A program made the translations under genes and the position numbers. Below, piece by piece: positions 1-10,297 of a DNA stretch of 64,000 bases. This stretch comes from Aurelia coerulea (lineage: Eukaryota; Cnidaria; Scyphozoa; Semaeostomeae; Ulmaridae), in the NCBI GenBank assembly GCA_039566865.1, contig CM076949.1:5423501-5487500 (forward strand), given 5' to 3'. The notes under the pieces were generated by a model, which did no database searches, had not been told where the DNA came from, and was given only the letters and a program-made list of their open reading frames with translations. Positions within the stretch are counted from its first letter, which is position 1, and every line of letters starts with the position of its first letter.

Positions 1-227
1 TTTGGTGCTTTTCATTTCAAATCTTGTAATGATTCTCATAGAAAGATGTTATTTTAACAGGAAAAGGGAGCTTTTCAAATATAGCGGCGACTGCCTTAAA
101 AATAGGGTAAAGTTTGTTGTTGTCGAACGCCTCACTCAAAGCATAAACATTTTGATCTTCAGCTATGGGAAATGGAATTTGGGATCAGTAAATTCATGAA
201 TAGCAATAGCTTAATCTATTTTTTCAG

Positions 228-529
228 GTTGTTACCTTCTTCTAACCCCGAAATGTTACCCCGAATTTGGGGGCAATGAGAGAGATTATCTGTGTCCACT
301 TCATGGTCGAAGTGCCTCATCCTATGAATTTCCGACAGTAACATTTGCAACAGAGAGCCTTGTTTGGTCCTACTGTGTTTACGGTTCAAACTTCATACCT
401 ACCTATGGTTCCTTTCAATCAAGGGAAACATTGGATGGTGCCCTCAGCCATGATCCTATAAAGAGGCTCAGTTGCAACATGTTGAATGGATCGTTAATAG
501 ACCAGTTCAGTAATAAACAAATTCTGTAA
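228..529 (+). CDS. Candidate 3'-terminal exon, protein not recognised
   Basis: A T-rich tract ending in TTTTTTCAG (acceptor at 226-227) is followed by a reading frame open for 99 codons from base 230 to a TAA at 527-529. It has no ATG at its head, so it would be the last coding exon of a gene entering from the left edge. The peptide is cysteine- and aromatic-rich (for example NERDYLCPLHGRS, then ESLVWSYCVYGS) and ends in NKQIL. I see no transmembrane helix and do not recognise the family. Support is limited to ORF length, the acceptor and non-random composition. It could still be a chance ORF or a transposon remnant. Confidence 0.4.
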
Positions 530-1535
530 TTACCGCAAGTTCATGTTACTCTATTTTTTACATTTATGGCCAATTTCCAGTTCCCTTGGACTTCGAATTC
601 GCATCCAAATCCACACTTCAAAGACATTAGGACGATGGCTTACCATTAAATCATCCAATGAAATTACGCGAATCTATTCATGATGCTCTCTTGTAAAGGA
701 TAACAATGGTGGTGTGCCCGTTTGCACTTTCGGCTGCATTATTGTGATTTGCATCTTTCATTGAGACATTTCCGTTTGGAATCCTTCCTTACATGTCAAA
801 TTCGGATGCAATTACCTGCCGATCGGTGAGCAAAAGATTCGGATGCAAATCCTAAATCCAAAGGAACTAGCAATGGGCTAACAAATCAGAACTTAAGATA
901 TTGTCACTATTCTCGACCATCTCTTCCATTGCTGGCATTAATCAGCAACTCTGCTATCCTTTCCTGGACTTAGGTGCAGCCTAATGTTTAGATGGGCTTA
1001 TTTCATGGATAGTGCCCAATATGATGGCTTCGTTGCTTTAATAGTGCTTGAATCGCGCCTGAAGTGAAATAACTTTTGCCTGATTAGAGGGGCTATGCAG
1101 CACACCCCAGCCACCCGACTCTTATGCCAATGCCAATGTATCTGTTCTGAATACACTTCCTCTGTCCAATTTTATCATTATATCTGGTAATCAGCCTGAT
1201 TGGCCTGGATAACCTTGCGATCAGGATTTGATGCATTTCACCACATTTTGTAACAAAATTTGCTGTCTGGTATGGTGGAAGGAGAGACAAGTCAATGCCA
1301 TTTTCATATTCTTTCAATCTCCTAAATATATTTTTCATCACTTTGTTTGATGAATACTGCTGCTTTCTTTCAAACTTCTACCTAAAAGAAGTGCCAATCC
1401 ATCCAGCTCTGGTCAGATATTATATCTTGCTTGACTGTTCCCTAAACAGCGAACAAGAAATGTACCTTTCATATGTATCCACCAAAACTGTTTTCCTTTA
1501 CGAAGAAAAAGTTTTTCCCTCTCAGGGCTTTACGG
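530..1535. other. Non-coding stretch, nothing recognised
   Basis: I found no convincing exon, RNA gene or bounded repeat here. The short ORFs lack splice context and resemble no family I know. Confidence 0.4.
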
Positions 1536-1700
1536 TTAAGGTGGATCTGCACTTAAGGTGGCTCACTACCAAAAATTTCAAAATGGCGAAACCGCGATAA
1601 GGTGGCTCACTACCAAGTAAAAATAGGCAAAAACACTAAAAACAACTGATTAAGGTGGCTCGCTACCAAAATAACGTTAAGGTGGCACACACTTGGTGTC
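1536..1700. repeat. Interspersed AAGGTGGCTCACTACCA motif cluster
   Basis: The motif AAGGTGGCTCACTACCA, or a shortened or mutated form of it (AAGGTGGATC, AAGGTGGCTCGCTACC, AAGGTGGCACAC), occurs five times in the same orientation, separated by 15-45 bp of unrelated A-rich sequence. This looks like eroded tandem copies of a transposon end rather than a clean satellite. About 50 bp to the right, GGGACACCCGGTATA resembles a Tc1/mariner-type terminus. Confidence 0.5.
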
Positions 1701-2271
1701 CTATCGCTCATGGCTAGAGTCAACCAAATCCGTATACATTTTTTTGGGACACCCGGTATACTTTGCTGATGTCAACCAATCAAACGAAAGTATTTTGCAT
1801 GGGGGGTCGTTTGGTACCAAGCTCGACTTAATCAAGGCTAAATCAAAGAAATTATGATTGCTTGGTGATTTGTGTGTAACCACTTTCCAAATATGGGCAT
1901 CTGCTGGTCACTTGACTTAAATTATAATAATGCAAAGCCTGAAATTTGATTGCCAATCAAAAAAATAGGAAAAGTCATGGATGTTTCAGCTCTCTACCCT
2001 AATTATTACTCTATATTTATAATCAAAGGTTTGGGTGGGGGGCATTTTCTGCCCCTCCCCGGGGTAAGGATGAGTACTCAAAATCTGCTGATTTTAGAAA
2101 GCTTCCAGTATTGGCCGAAATTGTAAGTTTCTTAGAAGTAAAGTACGTGCAAGAAAACAATCACAGCTACACTCATTTTTTTATAAGAAACTAAGGTCCG
2201 GTGCTGGTAGGCAGTTTCTTAAATTTTTGGGCAATTTTGCTACCAAAAGTTTCTTCTGTGTTTCTTATATT

Positions 2272-3763
2272 CAGGGGCGCAAATGAGGGGGAGGTGTGGG
2301 AGGGGGGTGTGACACCCCCCAATAATTTCATAACTCAGTCCCAATCGCTATTCTATTGTCATAAAATCGGTCCCGATCCGGCTCTGAACTTGAACCTGAA
2401 TTTTTCAGGACGGCGATACTCGAAATGCAAAGATTTCTGTGTTAGCTGTCTTTAGTTTTTTCGTAGAAACTAAGTTTACAATTGTTGCTAATGGCAAGCA
2501 TGATATTGGGAGATGCATTCTAAGCCAAAGTAGAGACTGTTTCTTCGAAAATTTTCTTCATGCTCCGATTTTTAGGATAACTACCGGGTGCGCCAAAATA
2601 AACTATGCACGTTTGGCAGGCCACAATAAATCGTACACTGGACCGAATTTGAAGATTTATGACTTATTCGTTAGCAGAAAGCCTGAATTAGATACTGGGA
2701 TTTTTTGCAAATTTTTTCATTTTCAGTTTCTAGAGCTAGAAGCGCGTCTCCTAAGATTTCAGTTTTCGAAAACACCGAAAACGATCAAAAACATTGATCA
2801 AATCTTCTAAAGAATTGACATGAATGGACAAAGAGAGAACTTTTTCGTGGTGATTTGCGATCTAAAAATCGACCAATTGTAATCTGAGTTCGTACTGAAC
2901 CCCCAAATCCCCCTGAAAACGTTTTCTCTTTGTTTAGTCATGTTAGATCTTTTTAAATTTGATCGACGTTTTTTTATCGTTTTAAATATTTTCGAAAACG
3001 AACATTTAAGAAACTCGCTAAAAGCTCTAAAAACTGAAAACGGAAAAATTTGCAAAAAGTCCTAGAATCTAATTCAGGCTTTCTGCTAAAATATTAAGTC
3101 ATAAATCTTTAAAATTAGTCCAGTGTTCAATTTATTGTGGCCTGCAAAACGTCCATAGTTCATTTTGGCGCACCCGGTATCACAAAACTATCAAGGTTTC
3201 CTCGCTGCTAATGGCAAGCATGACATTGGGAGATGCATTCTATGCCAAAGTAAAGGAGGTGTTTCCAAAAATTCCTTCGTGCTTTGATTTATAGGATAGC
3301 TGTCAAGGTTTCCTCACTGCTAATGGCAAGCATGATATTGGGAGATGCATTCAACGCCAAAGTAAAGGATGTGGCCCCAAAAAATTTCCTGGCCCCCAGG
3401 CCCCAGCATTTCCCTGCCTACCTCTTAATTTACCCTGGCCACGCCACTTATTGATTCCATATGAGCAAGCTTGCGCGCCTAAAAACGTGGTTATTCTGTG
3501 AAGCTTTGACTGGATCATCCAGGGCAGATGGCTAAGATGCTAGCCAGAGACAACTTGATGTCGGAAACTGTTTGTTTAATTCCGTTTCGATCGTTGGGAA
3601 AACACTATGTCTGTTATAATTGTATTTTCGGTAAATTATGGCAGATAGGAAAACTTTATTTTTCATACATTTGCAACAACACTCGCAGAAATCGATCCCA
3701 CGTGGAAGAAACTCGGTCCTTTGAACACACACCCCCCTCAAAAAAATTGCATTTGCGCCCCTG
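2272..3763. mobile_element. hAT-like non-autonomous element, CAGGGGCGC ends
   Basis: The termini are CAGGGGCGCAAATG on the left and its exact complement CATTTGCGCCCCTG on the right. Identical 8-bp duplications CTTATATT lie at 2264-2271 and 3764-3771. CAGGG-type ends with an 8-bp duplication are the hAT signature. Inside are three scattered copies of a unit containing GGCAAGCATGATATTGGG (about 2490, 3210 and 3320), the same unit that is tandem, in reverse orientation, in the related element at 8126-9273. No transposase is recognisable. A TA-flanked fold-back element (2584-3177) sits inside it. Confidence 0.82.
2584..3177. mobile_element. Fold-back TA-target MITE nested in the hAT-like element
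   Basis: Long inverted arms begin CCGGGTGCGCCAAAAT and run for roughly 240 bp on each side of a central spacer, flanked by TA at 2582-2583 and 3178-3179. Short ORFs across it are reflections of the two arms. It is the innermost layer of a three-level nest and therefore the youngest insertion there. Confidence 0.78.
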
Positions 3764-4056
3764 CTTATATTTTTAATGCCGGAAGTATAGAGTTAACTTT
3801 GTTTACCTAAAGGGCTCCCAAATTACTTAGTAAGATCTCCAAACAAGTAAATAACACCATTTGCACTCAAAATATTGTCGAAACAGTTGCTAAAACTGTA
3901 CACTATCAAAACATATTTGAATGCGATAGGAAAATTAAAGTTGTAAATTATAAAAGTTTCTTAGCTTTTTCAATTCAGGTAGGGTTGTTTCTTAGCTTTC
4001 GAAAAATTGAGCCTAACGGTTCTTTTAAGCGGTTTCTTATAAACAAAATTAGTGTA

Positions 4057-5297
4057 TTTGTACGAACACATTTTGTCATGCAATCTCCAAAATTAATCAG
4101 GTGAATGCACAAATGACATCTGCCCGACTTTAAAGGCATTGAGTCATGGTAAATAGCGATTCTCCGCTGGGGGTCTGTCTGCTTTCATGTGATCAGTCTG
4201 TTTTCATGTGATCAGAGATGAACTTCACAAATACGAGGCTACATCGGAGTGGCGCGTGGCCTATGTTTCGCATTTTGTTAATCCCCACAAAATCTCGTTA
4301 TTAAATTGAATCCCTTGGCCTTAAGCACATTGCTGTCCTTTTATTGAGATATATATTCATAGCCTCACTTTATCCTGCTTTATCAGTTGTCTTGTAACGC
4401 CATGAGAGACGGTCGTCAGATCGTTTTGTTTTCGTTGCTATGTGAAATTACACCTTGTTGACTTCAAAGGGAAACCCCGATAATGAAGCTTTAAGAATAT
4501 ATTCAGGTGAGAATATCATGTGTGCAGTTTGAATTACAGCCAATCAGACTGGCGTAAGCTATCATCATGACTCAGCGATTTTTGCAAATTGGGTATACGC
4601 GGTCAAAGATTTTAGTATCAATTAAGAAATTCCTCACTAATTGGTGCGTTGAATTCCCTTTGAATTGTTGCAGCCTGCCAAGGGCTTTTGATGTGTGTTT
4701 AGGCTAAACACATCAAAAACTTGTGAATCAGAATCCAGCTACATCTCCCAAATGACTAATGTTATGAAAAAATCTGATTGCTCTATGTAATCCTACGAAG
4801 TTCAAACATAAAAAAAATCTTCATTTGAAATGTATCTGCAGCTATTTGCCTGCATTAAGGAGAAAAAGTCATTTTGCTCGTCAAAAAGTCTTTGCAGCTT
4901 TAGTACAATGTTTGTTTTAAAACGACACGTGCAAAAACTTGAATATTCGATAACATAAATTCATTTTTGTGCCATCTACAACTTTAGGGGAATCTTTCCC
5001 ACTTGGAGAAAACATGTGCAAAAGCTTTTAAAACAAAAGAAGCCTCCGCAAAAGGCCAGTTTAGAGAACATATGTACCTGAAAAATCAATTTACTAAGCA
5101 ATTTGCATCTTTAGTTAGCAGAATGTTTGTCGACTTTGAAACGACAGATGCAAAAAATTGAATGTTCACGTTAAGCAATCTGCAAATTTAGAAGCATATT
5201 TTCTCACTTGGAGAGAAAGTGTGCAAAACGTTCAATGCTCAAAGCAGTCTTCTTGATTTAAAGGCCGTCAAAGAGAACATATGTACCTTTAGAAATA
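4057..5297. other. Non-coding, probably degraded older repeat
   Basis: No gene is evident. From about 4800 rightward, A-rich text with repeated GTGCAAAA phrases resembles sequence flanking 16.7-17.2 kb and 22.5-23.2 kb. The right end of that old repeat (TTTTTGACTCACCCGGTA) is the target later hit by the fold-back MITE at 5816-6415. Confidence 0.35.
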
Positions 5298-5305
5298 GAT
5301 TTATT

Positions 5306-5653
5306 CACGGGGGGGGGGGGGGGGTTTTCTTGGCCAAATTTTGGGTAGGGGTCTGCCGCGAGCATCTTCAAAAGGGTACCGTTGGCTAGACTAATTTTTA
5401 CGAAAACGGTACCCTTGGCTAGACCAATTTTGACCATTTTCTCGACCAATATTGTCAAATTTGTGCCAAATATGATGTCATTACCGTTCGCAAAACCAAT
5501 ATTGTCAAATATGATACCCTTGGCTAGACCGTTGCTGGCCAAAACTGCAAAAAAGGATACTCTTGGCTAGACTAGAAGTCTGAAAAAGTATACCCTTGCT
5601 CGCGGCACATCCCCAGGTACCTTTACTATGGAAGAACCCCCCCCCCCCCCGTG
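5306..5653. mobile_element. Poly-G-tipped TIR element with internal repeats
   Basis: It begins CAC followed by a long G run and ends with a C run followed by GTG. Identical 8-bp duplications GATTTATT lie at 5298-5305 and 5654-5661. Just inside the homopolymers are inverted GGGTAGGGGTCTGCCGCG and CGCGGCACATCCCC. The core is an irregular array of units around GGTACCCTTGGCTAGAC. The plan (G run, conserved subterminal block, private tandem array, mirror ending) is shared with elements at 36863, 37224, 45981 and 52885. Confidence 0.78.
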
Positions 5654-5815
5654 GATTTATTATGCACTTTGCAGCTTTGGTAGCATGTTTTCACGTGCAA
5701 AAACTTGAACACGTTGGCAAAACATTGACAAAAGAACAAGACAGTTTTCAATATTATTGTTTTGATATTCAGGGAGCAGTGGCCTTCCAAAGGGGGATTC
5801 TATTTTTGACTCACC

Positions 5816-6415
5816 AACAAGAGCAGATTTTGTAATACAAAAGCAACAGTTGCGTTTGATTGACACCTCAATTCAAAGCGATTAGCGGCTGCAGACAAAG
5901 GAAATTCTCTCAACCAGTAATTCAAAACAAACAAAGCCGCAAAAGTTTCCCCAAAACTGGTAGGGCAAACTCTCGCCTTGTGCAAGCGAAAGATGGTTTT
6001 TAAGGGAAGTTATGTGCTTATAGCGAAAGAAGAAGGGTAAATCTAAAGTTCTGTCGCTTAGATTATGTTTATTTGATTTAGGAGCTGTTTTGTAATCGTT
6101 TCATTTTAAGCCCTAAAGACGCGAGAATTACAATGCCTTCTGCTCCGCTCCTGAATCAAATAAATATAATCTAAGCGACAGAACTTTAGATTTACCCTTC
6201 TTCTTTCGCTATAAGCACACAACTTCCCTTAAAACCATCTTTCGCTTGCACAAGGCGAGAGTTTGCCCTACCAGTTTTGGGGAAACTTTTGCGGCTTTGT
6301 TTGTTTTGAATTATTGGTTGAGAGACTTTCCTTTGTCTGCATCCGCTAATCGCTTTGAATTGAGGTGTCAATCAAACGCAACTTTTGCTATTGTATTACA
6401 AAATCTGCTCTTGTT
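5816..6415. mobile_element. Fold-back MITE, AACAAGAG family copy 1, 9-bp TSD
   Basis: A 600-bp near-palindrome whose ends read AACAAGAGCAGATTTTG and its complement, with arms of about 280 bp. Perfect 9-bp duplications TGACTCACC flank it at 5807-5815 and 6416-6424. Nine-bp duplications with long inverted ends fit Mutator-like (MULE) MITEs. By eye it differs from the copy at 55213-55813 at only about six positions, so the pair is young. It split the TTTTTGACTCACCCGGTA end of an older repeat. It carries no transposase. Confidence 0.87.
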
Positions 6416-6424
6416 TGACTCACC

Positions 6425-6919
6425 CGGTATAGTTTCGGATCAAACAACGTTCATTTTGTGAGGCAAACCAAACGCACAGATGAATAGAACTGGTGCAAAA
6501 TGACTGAATAAAAACAAAAAATAAAATATTGCAGAGTGACAAAGCTGTAAACATTTTTGGTTTCATCATGCACACAAAAGCAGGTTGTATTCATTGTTAT
6601 TTCTGACCGCATGAATTGGATTTAAATGCAGGCCGTCCGAATTATTCTTGATTTTCAGTAAGCTAAATAAACTAATATGTCAGGACATGGTTAGGAAATG
6701 CTCGGCACTAAAATATGGAATGACAGAATGCTTGTTTTTCATAGGTGTATGAGGCAGGGGGAACGTTGAAAAGGCTTACAAAAAATGGCCATATTCGATC
6801 CACCTCAAGTCGGGAAAACTTTCGTAAGCATTTTTATCGGGGATCCTCTCAGATTTGATCTTTCCTTATGTTTATGGTGATGTTACAATCAGGAGCAATA
6901 ATATTGATTCCATCGAGTC
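6425..6919. other. Unique-looking non-coding spacer
   Basis: Nothing recognised between the fold-back MITE and the hAT element apart from the stranded CGGTA end of the interrupted older repeat at the left border. Confidence 0.35.
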
Positions 6920-7322
6920 AGTACATACAGTGGCGTGCTGGGGATGAGATCGCAGGGGGGGCAATAGGTCAAAATGGCGCCCCTTTCTAGACTCATGACT
7001 TATCATCCCTTGTTTTCCCGCGTTCTTTGATTTGCTGATATCAGTTGCTCAATAGGGACTCATACCATTACTCTTATAAAGTGGGTCCTCTGTTTCAAAA
7101 CGGCGTAAACTAGCGGGAGTTCTCGTACACACAACAAAATCGCTTGGAGCTGAAACATTGAAAGTAAACTTTTAGTACAAAAAATAATGTTTTCCTGACC
7201 TACCCATCACAGACAATATACCTTTTAAGCAGTAATCTTCCTCTGTAGAAACAAAAATAGATCCATCGCAGCTACGAGAACTCTAGGCCGTATCAACCGT
7301 TTTTTGGATGCAACAACAACGA

Positions 7323-7390
7323 TACCCTGGGTACCAGACTCTCTAACATAAAAACAGAGTTTTATGTTAGAGAGGCTGGTACCCAGGGTA
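7323..7390. mobile_element. 68-bp hairpin miniature of the TACCCTGGG family
   Basis: An almost perfect palindrome TACCCTGGGTACCAGAC...GTACCCAGGGTA around TCTCTAACATAAAAACAGAG, which is the TIR of the 4.9-kb element joined head to head. Perfect 9-bp duplications CAACAACGA lie at 7314-7322 and 7391-7399. It inserted into the hAT remnant 6928-9662. Confidence 0.82.
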
Positions 7391-7675
7391 CAACAACGAC
7401 TGTCTAAATAGCAATTACAACAATTTTCCTTATTGGTTGAAAACTGAATTCTAGCAATTTGATGGGTAAATACGGAACCACTCTATGTGGGCCCCTTTGT
7501 GAGAGTAACATGGTATGAGCCCCTTTGACCAAGTGATAGCAGCGTTAGCTGAATTCATCTATGCCAGTTCATTTGTTCATACCAATACAGATTTTCTTTG
7601 CAAGGGAAGCAAGTCAATGCCAGTTTTTCATGATAAAATGCTATTGAAAGTTCTCGAAAACTTCTTTCTAAACTT

Positions 7676-7969
7676 TCAATGAGCTCGTCTTTGTTGAGGG
7701 AGAGAAAAATCTTTTTTTTCAAACGCCATCATCAGAAGACCCTCGAGGAGCTCCTGAACCATCGTTGAGCGTATCTGCGACGTGGAAAACGAATGCTCAG
7801 GGGTTGATGAGCTCACAGGAGTGGCAATTGCAAAAGCATAAGCGTGCCCTAAGATGGGATATACATCCATGAGATGGTACGTGGGATGACATAGCAGCTG
7901 CAAGGCATCAGAAAAGGATGGCAGCTTGCTCTTTTCGTCAATTGCTTTCTGTGTATCGCACCAGGCCAA
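7676..7969 (-). pseudogene. hAT transposase C-terminal dimerisation domain remnant
   Basis: The 97-residue frame contains VYPILGHAYAFAIATPVSSS followed by TPEHSFST and then IRSTM with ELLEGLLMMAF. This matches the hAT C-terminal dimerisation region (pattern P-L-LPVS-ASAERSFS, then LRSTM--RL-GLALL). The glutamate, serine and phenylalanine of the ERSFS core remain as EHSFS. The segment between SFST and RSTM is shortened compared with typical family members. It lacks the RNase-H-like catalytic region, so it cannot make an active enzyme. The match identifies the surrounding element as hAT rather than merely hAT-like. Confidence 0.72.
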
Positions 7970-8125
7970 TCAAATCCTTCATCATAATCATCATAGTCAT
8001 CATGTATTCGTTGGTTTGTTTTCTGTTTGGCTGGTCTACACATCAAAATCAAATTCGACGTTTGATTGCTAATTGTGTCATTAGTATTGAGCCAAAAGGC
8101 CAAAGCTCTGGTTTGCAAGTGGATG

Positions 8126-9273
8126 CAGGGGCGCACATTCAAATTTTGATTGGGGGGGGGTGTCAACATGCTCTGGACCGACTAAATTTTCTTCGCACCG
8201 ACTGAACGTATAGCAAGCAGCGGTGTGGCCAGGGTAAATTAAGTGGAGGTATTGAAACGAGGGGGTCCCCATGAAAATTTTTGGGGTTACGCCCTTTATT
8301 TTGGCTTAGAATGCATCTCCCAATATCATGCTTGCCTTTAGCGACAAGGAAAACTTGATTATTTTGTGACAATTATGCTATAAATCATTGCAGGAGGAAA
8401 ATTTTAAAAGATAGATCCTTTACATTGGCTTAGAATGCATCTCCCATTATCATGCTTTGCCTTTAGCGACAAGGAAACCTTAATCGTTTGTGACATTTAT
8501 GCTATAAATCAGCAGCGAGGAACATTTTTGAAGAAAGATCCTTTACTTTGGCTTAGAATGCATCACGGACTTGGGAGTTTTAAGTATAGGCGTAATCTTA
8601 AGAACAACGACTTCTTCACCGCCAAGCCTAGCAAAAGCGATCTATTTTTATGGTTTTTGTCCTCTAAGAAGGTTTTCCCTTATAATCATAGTGTCAGCAG
8701 TGTTAGCTTTTGGTAGAAGCGTATACCACCTTTGATGGATAATATTTGTAACCTATGTCTCCTTTCTTTTTTGGGATTCATACAGAAGTGTCTGTTTTCC
8801 AACGCCACATAACTACCGGCACCGGCACCCCAGTGCCAGATTAGAAATTTTGAGTATTTGTGACAGCATTGTCTTTGGGACAATCTTTGCACAATACCTT
8901 CCATTCTGTGTTAGACCGCTTTTTACAAGCCAATGATTGCTTGCCTCTAAAAATGGAAGCCTGTTCAATTTTGTAATGCACCTAAGAAATTTTTTTTAAA
9001 TGTCAAGCACTCCTTGTGAATCTTCTAACTGTCGTCATGGGTCGACCTTTGCCCAAAACATTTAAAATCGGACCAACTTTGATTCAAACTATATTGTGGA
9101 ACTTTCAAGCTTGGTCGTGGTTGGTCAGTCCATGAAAAAGTCGGTCCACTAAGTTGGTTCATCCAATTTTGTCGTGGACCGACTTTTCCCTTTTGAAAAA
9201 ATCTTTGGACTGACTCAGAAATCATTGGGGGGGTGTCTCACCCCCCCCCACACCCCCCTAATGTGCGCCCCTG
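8126..9273. mobile_element. hAT-like element nested in the hAT remnant
   Basis: Termini CAGGGGCGCACATT and AATGTGCGCCCCTG, with perfect 8-bp duplications AGTGGATG at 8118-8125 and 9274-9281. It belongs to the same family as 2272-3763 by its ends and by a shared internal unit. Next to the termini are complementary G and C runs (8152-8160 and 9239-9249). No transposase frame is visible. Being inside 6928-9662, it inserted after the outer element lost mobility or during its decay. Confidence 0.84.
8303..8565. repeat. About 124-bp tandem repeat inside the hAT-like element
   Basis: GGCTTAGAATGCATC starts at 8303, 8427 and 8550, each followed by a copy of the same unit (the last one truncated). 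The unit is also present, on the other strand and dispersed, in the sister element 2272-3763, so it is a family feature rather than host satellite. Confidence 0.75.
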
Positions 9274-9670
9274 AGTGGATGCAAATTTGAGCTTTCAAGA
9301 TTGATATTTCTGCTCTTAAAGCACCAATACCAACAAACAAGGTATCTATGTTCAAGTTAACTATCGAGGAACATTTTGAGAGTAATTAGTCATTGATTAA
9401 AGCTAAATTCACATCGCTATGGAGTCAACCAAATCATCTGTATACATTTTTTGAGACAATTGGTATTAAACAGCGCCTCCTTTGAGTTTCCATTTTATAT
9501 CCTAGTATCATTGCAATGTTTAAAGAAGTTCTTTCCGTTCACTAACCAATTGATCAGGGCGCCTTCGGCGCCCCCAAAGATAGACATTCTCTCTGGCGCC
9601 CCTCAAACTCGACCAGCAGGGGGGCAGTTGCCCCCCCTGCCCCCCCTCCCAGCACGCCACTGAGTACATA

Positions 9671-10010
9671 CCCGGACTTACCCACGTCGACTTGGGCAAG
9701 TCCAGTACAAATCTAAAAATAATGCAATTGTTTTAAGCTATATATCACTATGACATGGATAAGGAAAAGACATGTTGTCAATCTTTGCGAAAAGTTTCGG
9801 TCATTGAAATATTCGGACAACCCATTGGTCCAAAATTAGATTGGTTCAAATAGTTATCTGTGAAGCTTATTCAAAAACAACTCCCAGGCAAAACAAGTAA
9901 CGACTCTTGAACCTTGAACAGCATGAGCTGTTCTAATGAAATAGATTTCTACACATATTTATGTAAAGAACAGTTAGTTTAGCGTACCTTTCGGCAAGCA
10001 AAAGAACATT
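9671..10010. other. Non-coding spacer
   Basis: No gene, RNA or bounded repeat recognised between the hAT element and the SINE fragment. Confidence 0.35.
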
Positions 10011-10014
10011 TATG

Positions 10015-10150
10015 ACAGCGAAGGTGAAGGCTAAGTTGCGTTGTTTGGCGGCAGAGCAAAAGCACTGGGATCGCAGAAGTAAAGAAGAAAGCGAGTCGGC
10101 GACCGCTTTTATGACGCTTAAGTGGCGGGGCTCGAACTGGGCTCAAACTC
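10015..10150 (-). mobile_element. SINE body fragment
   Basis: This stretch matches the body of the tRNA-type SINE at 50062-50275 (shared phrases GTGAAG..AAGTTGCG, AGCGAGTCGGCGACC and TGACGCTTAAGTGGCGGGGCT). It stops at the point where the tRNA-like head should begin. The T run of the LINE tail starts directly there, which suggests that the LINE inserted into, or next to, a full SINE. Confidence 0.6.
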
Positions 10151-10297
10151 TTTCATTTTTTTTTTTTCATTTTAAAATTATTTATGCACGGTAGCCCCGT
10201 CAGTCAGTATGACTGATTTTCAGGGGGCCGTGCCAAAAACTTTACAAATTAAAAAATCTACTAAAATTAATAATGGGAAAAGGAAACTAATTACAAT

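Larger units (their letters stand above)
2170..4054. mobile_element. TA-target MITE, copy 1, split by a hAT-like element
   Basis: The ends are inverted repeats (left CACTCATTTTTTTATAAG, right its near complement) flanked by TA at 2168-2169 and 4055-4056, as expected for Tc1/mariner-type elements. Internal GTTTCTTAT blocks repeat near both ends. Copies at 13990-14378 and 53682-54073 are only about 390 bp long. The extra length here is the hAT-like insertion at 2272-3763 plus its 8-bp duplication. Removing that insertion restores an element of about 385 bp, matching the other two. No transposase is present, so it is non-autonomous. Confidence 0.8.
6928..9662 (-). mobile_element. hAT transposon remnant, about 2.7 kb
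   Basis: The ends are CAGTGGCGTGCTGGG and its complement CCCAGCACGCCACTG, flanked by perfect 8-bp duplications AGTACATA (6920-6927 and 9663-9670). It contains a decayed hAT transposase C terminus on the minus strand (7676-7969) and is split by a second element at 8126-9273. Removing that insertion leaves about 1.58 kb, so most of the transposase gene has been lost. The G-rich and C-rich blocks just inside the TIRs are complementary. Confidence 0.85.

Noticed and set aside
5660..6461. Repeated [23 protein letters not shown] peptides here and at 55 kb as a gene family
   Set aside because: They arise from the arms of the AACAAGAG fold-back MITEs and appear once per arm.
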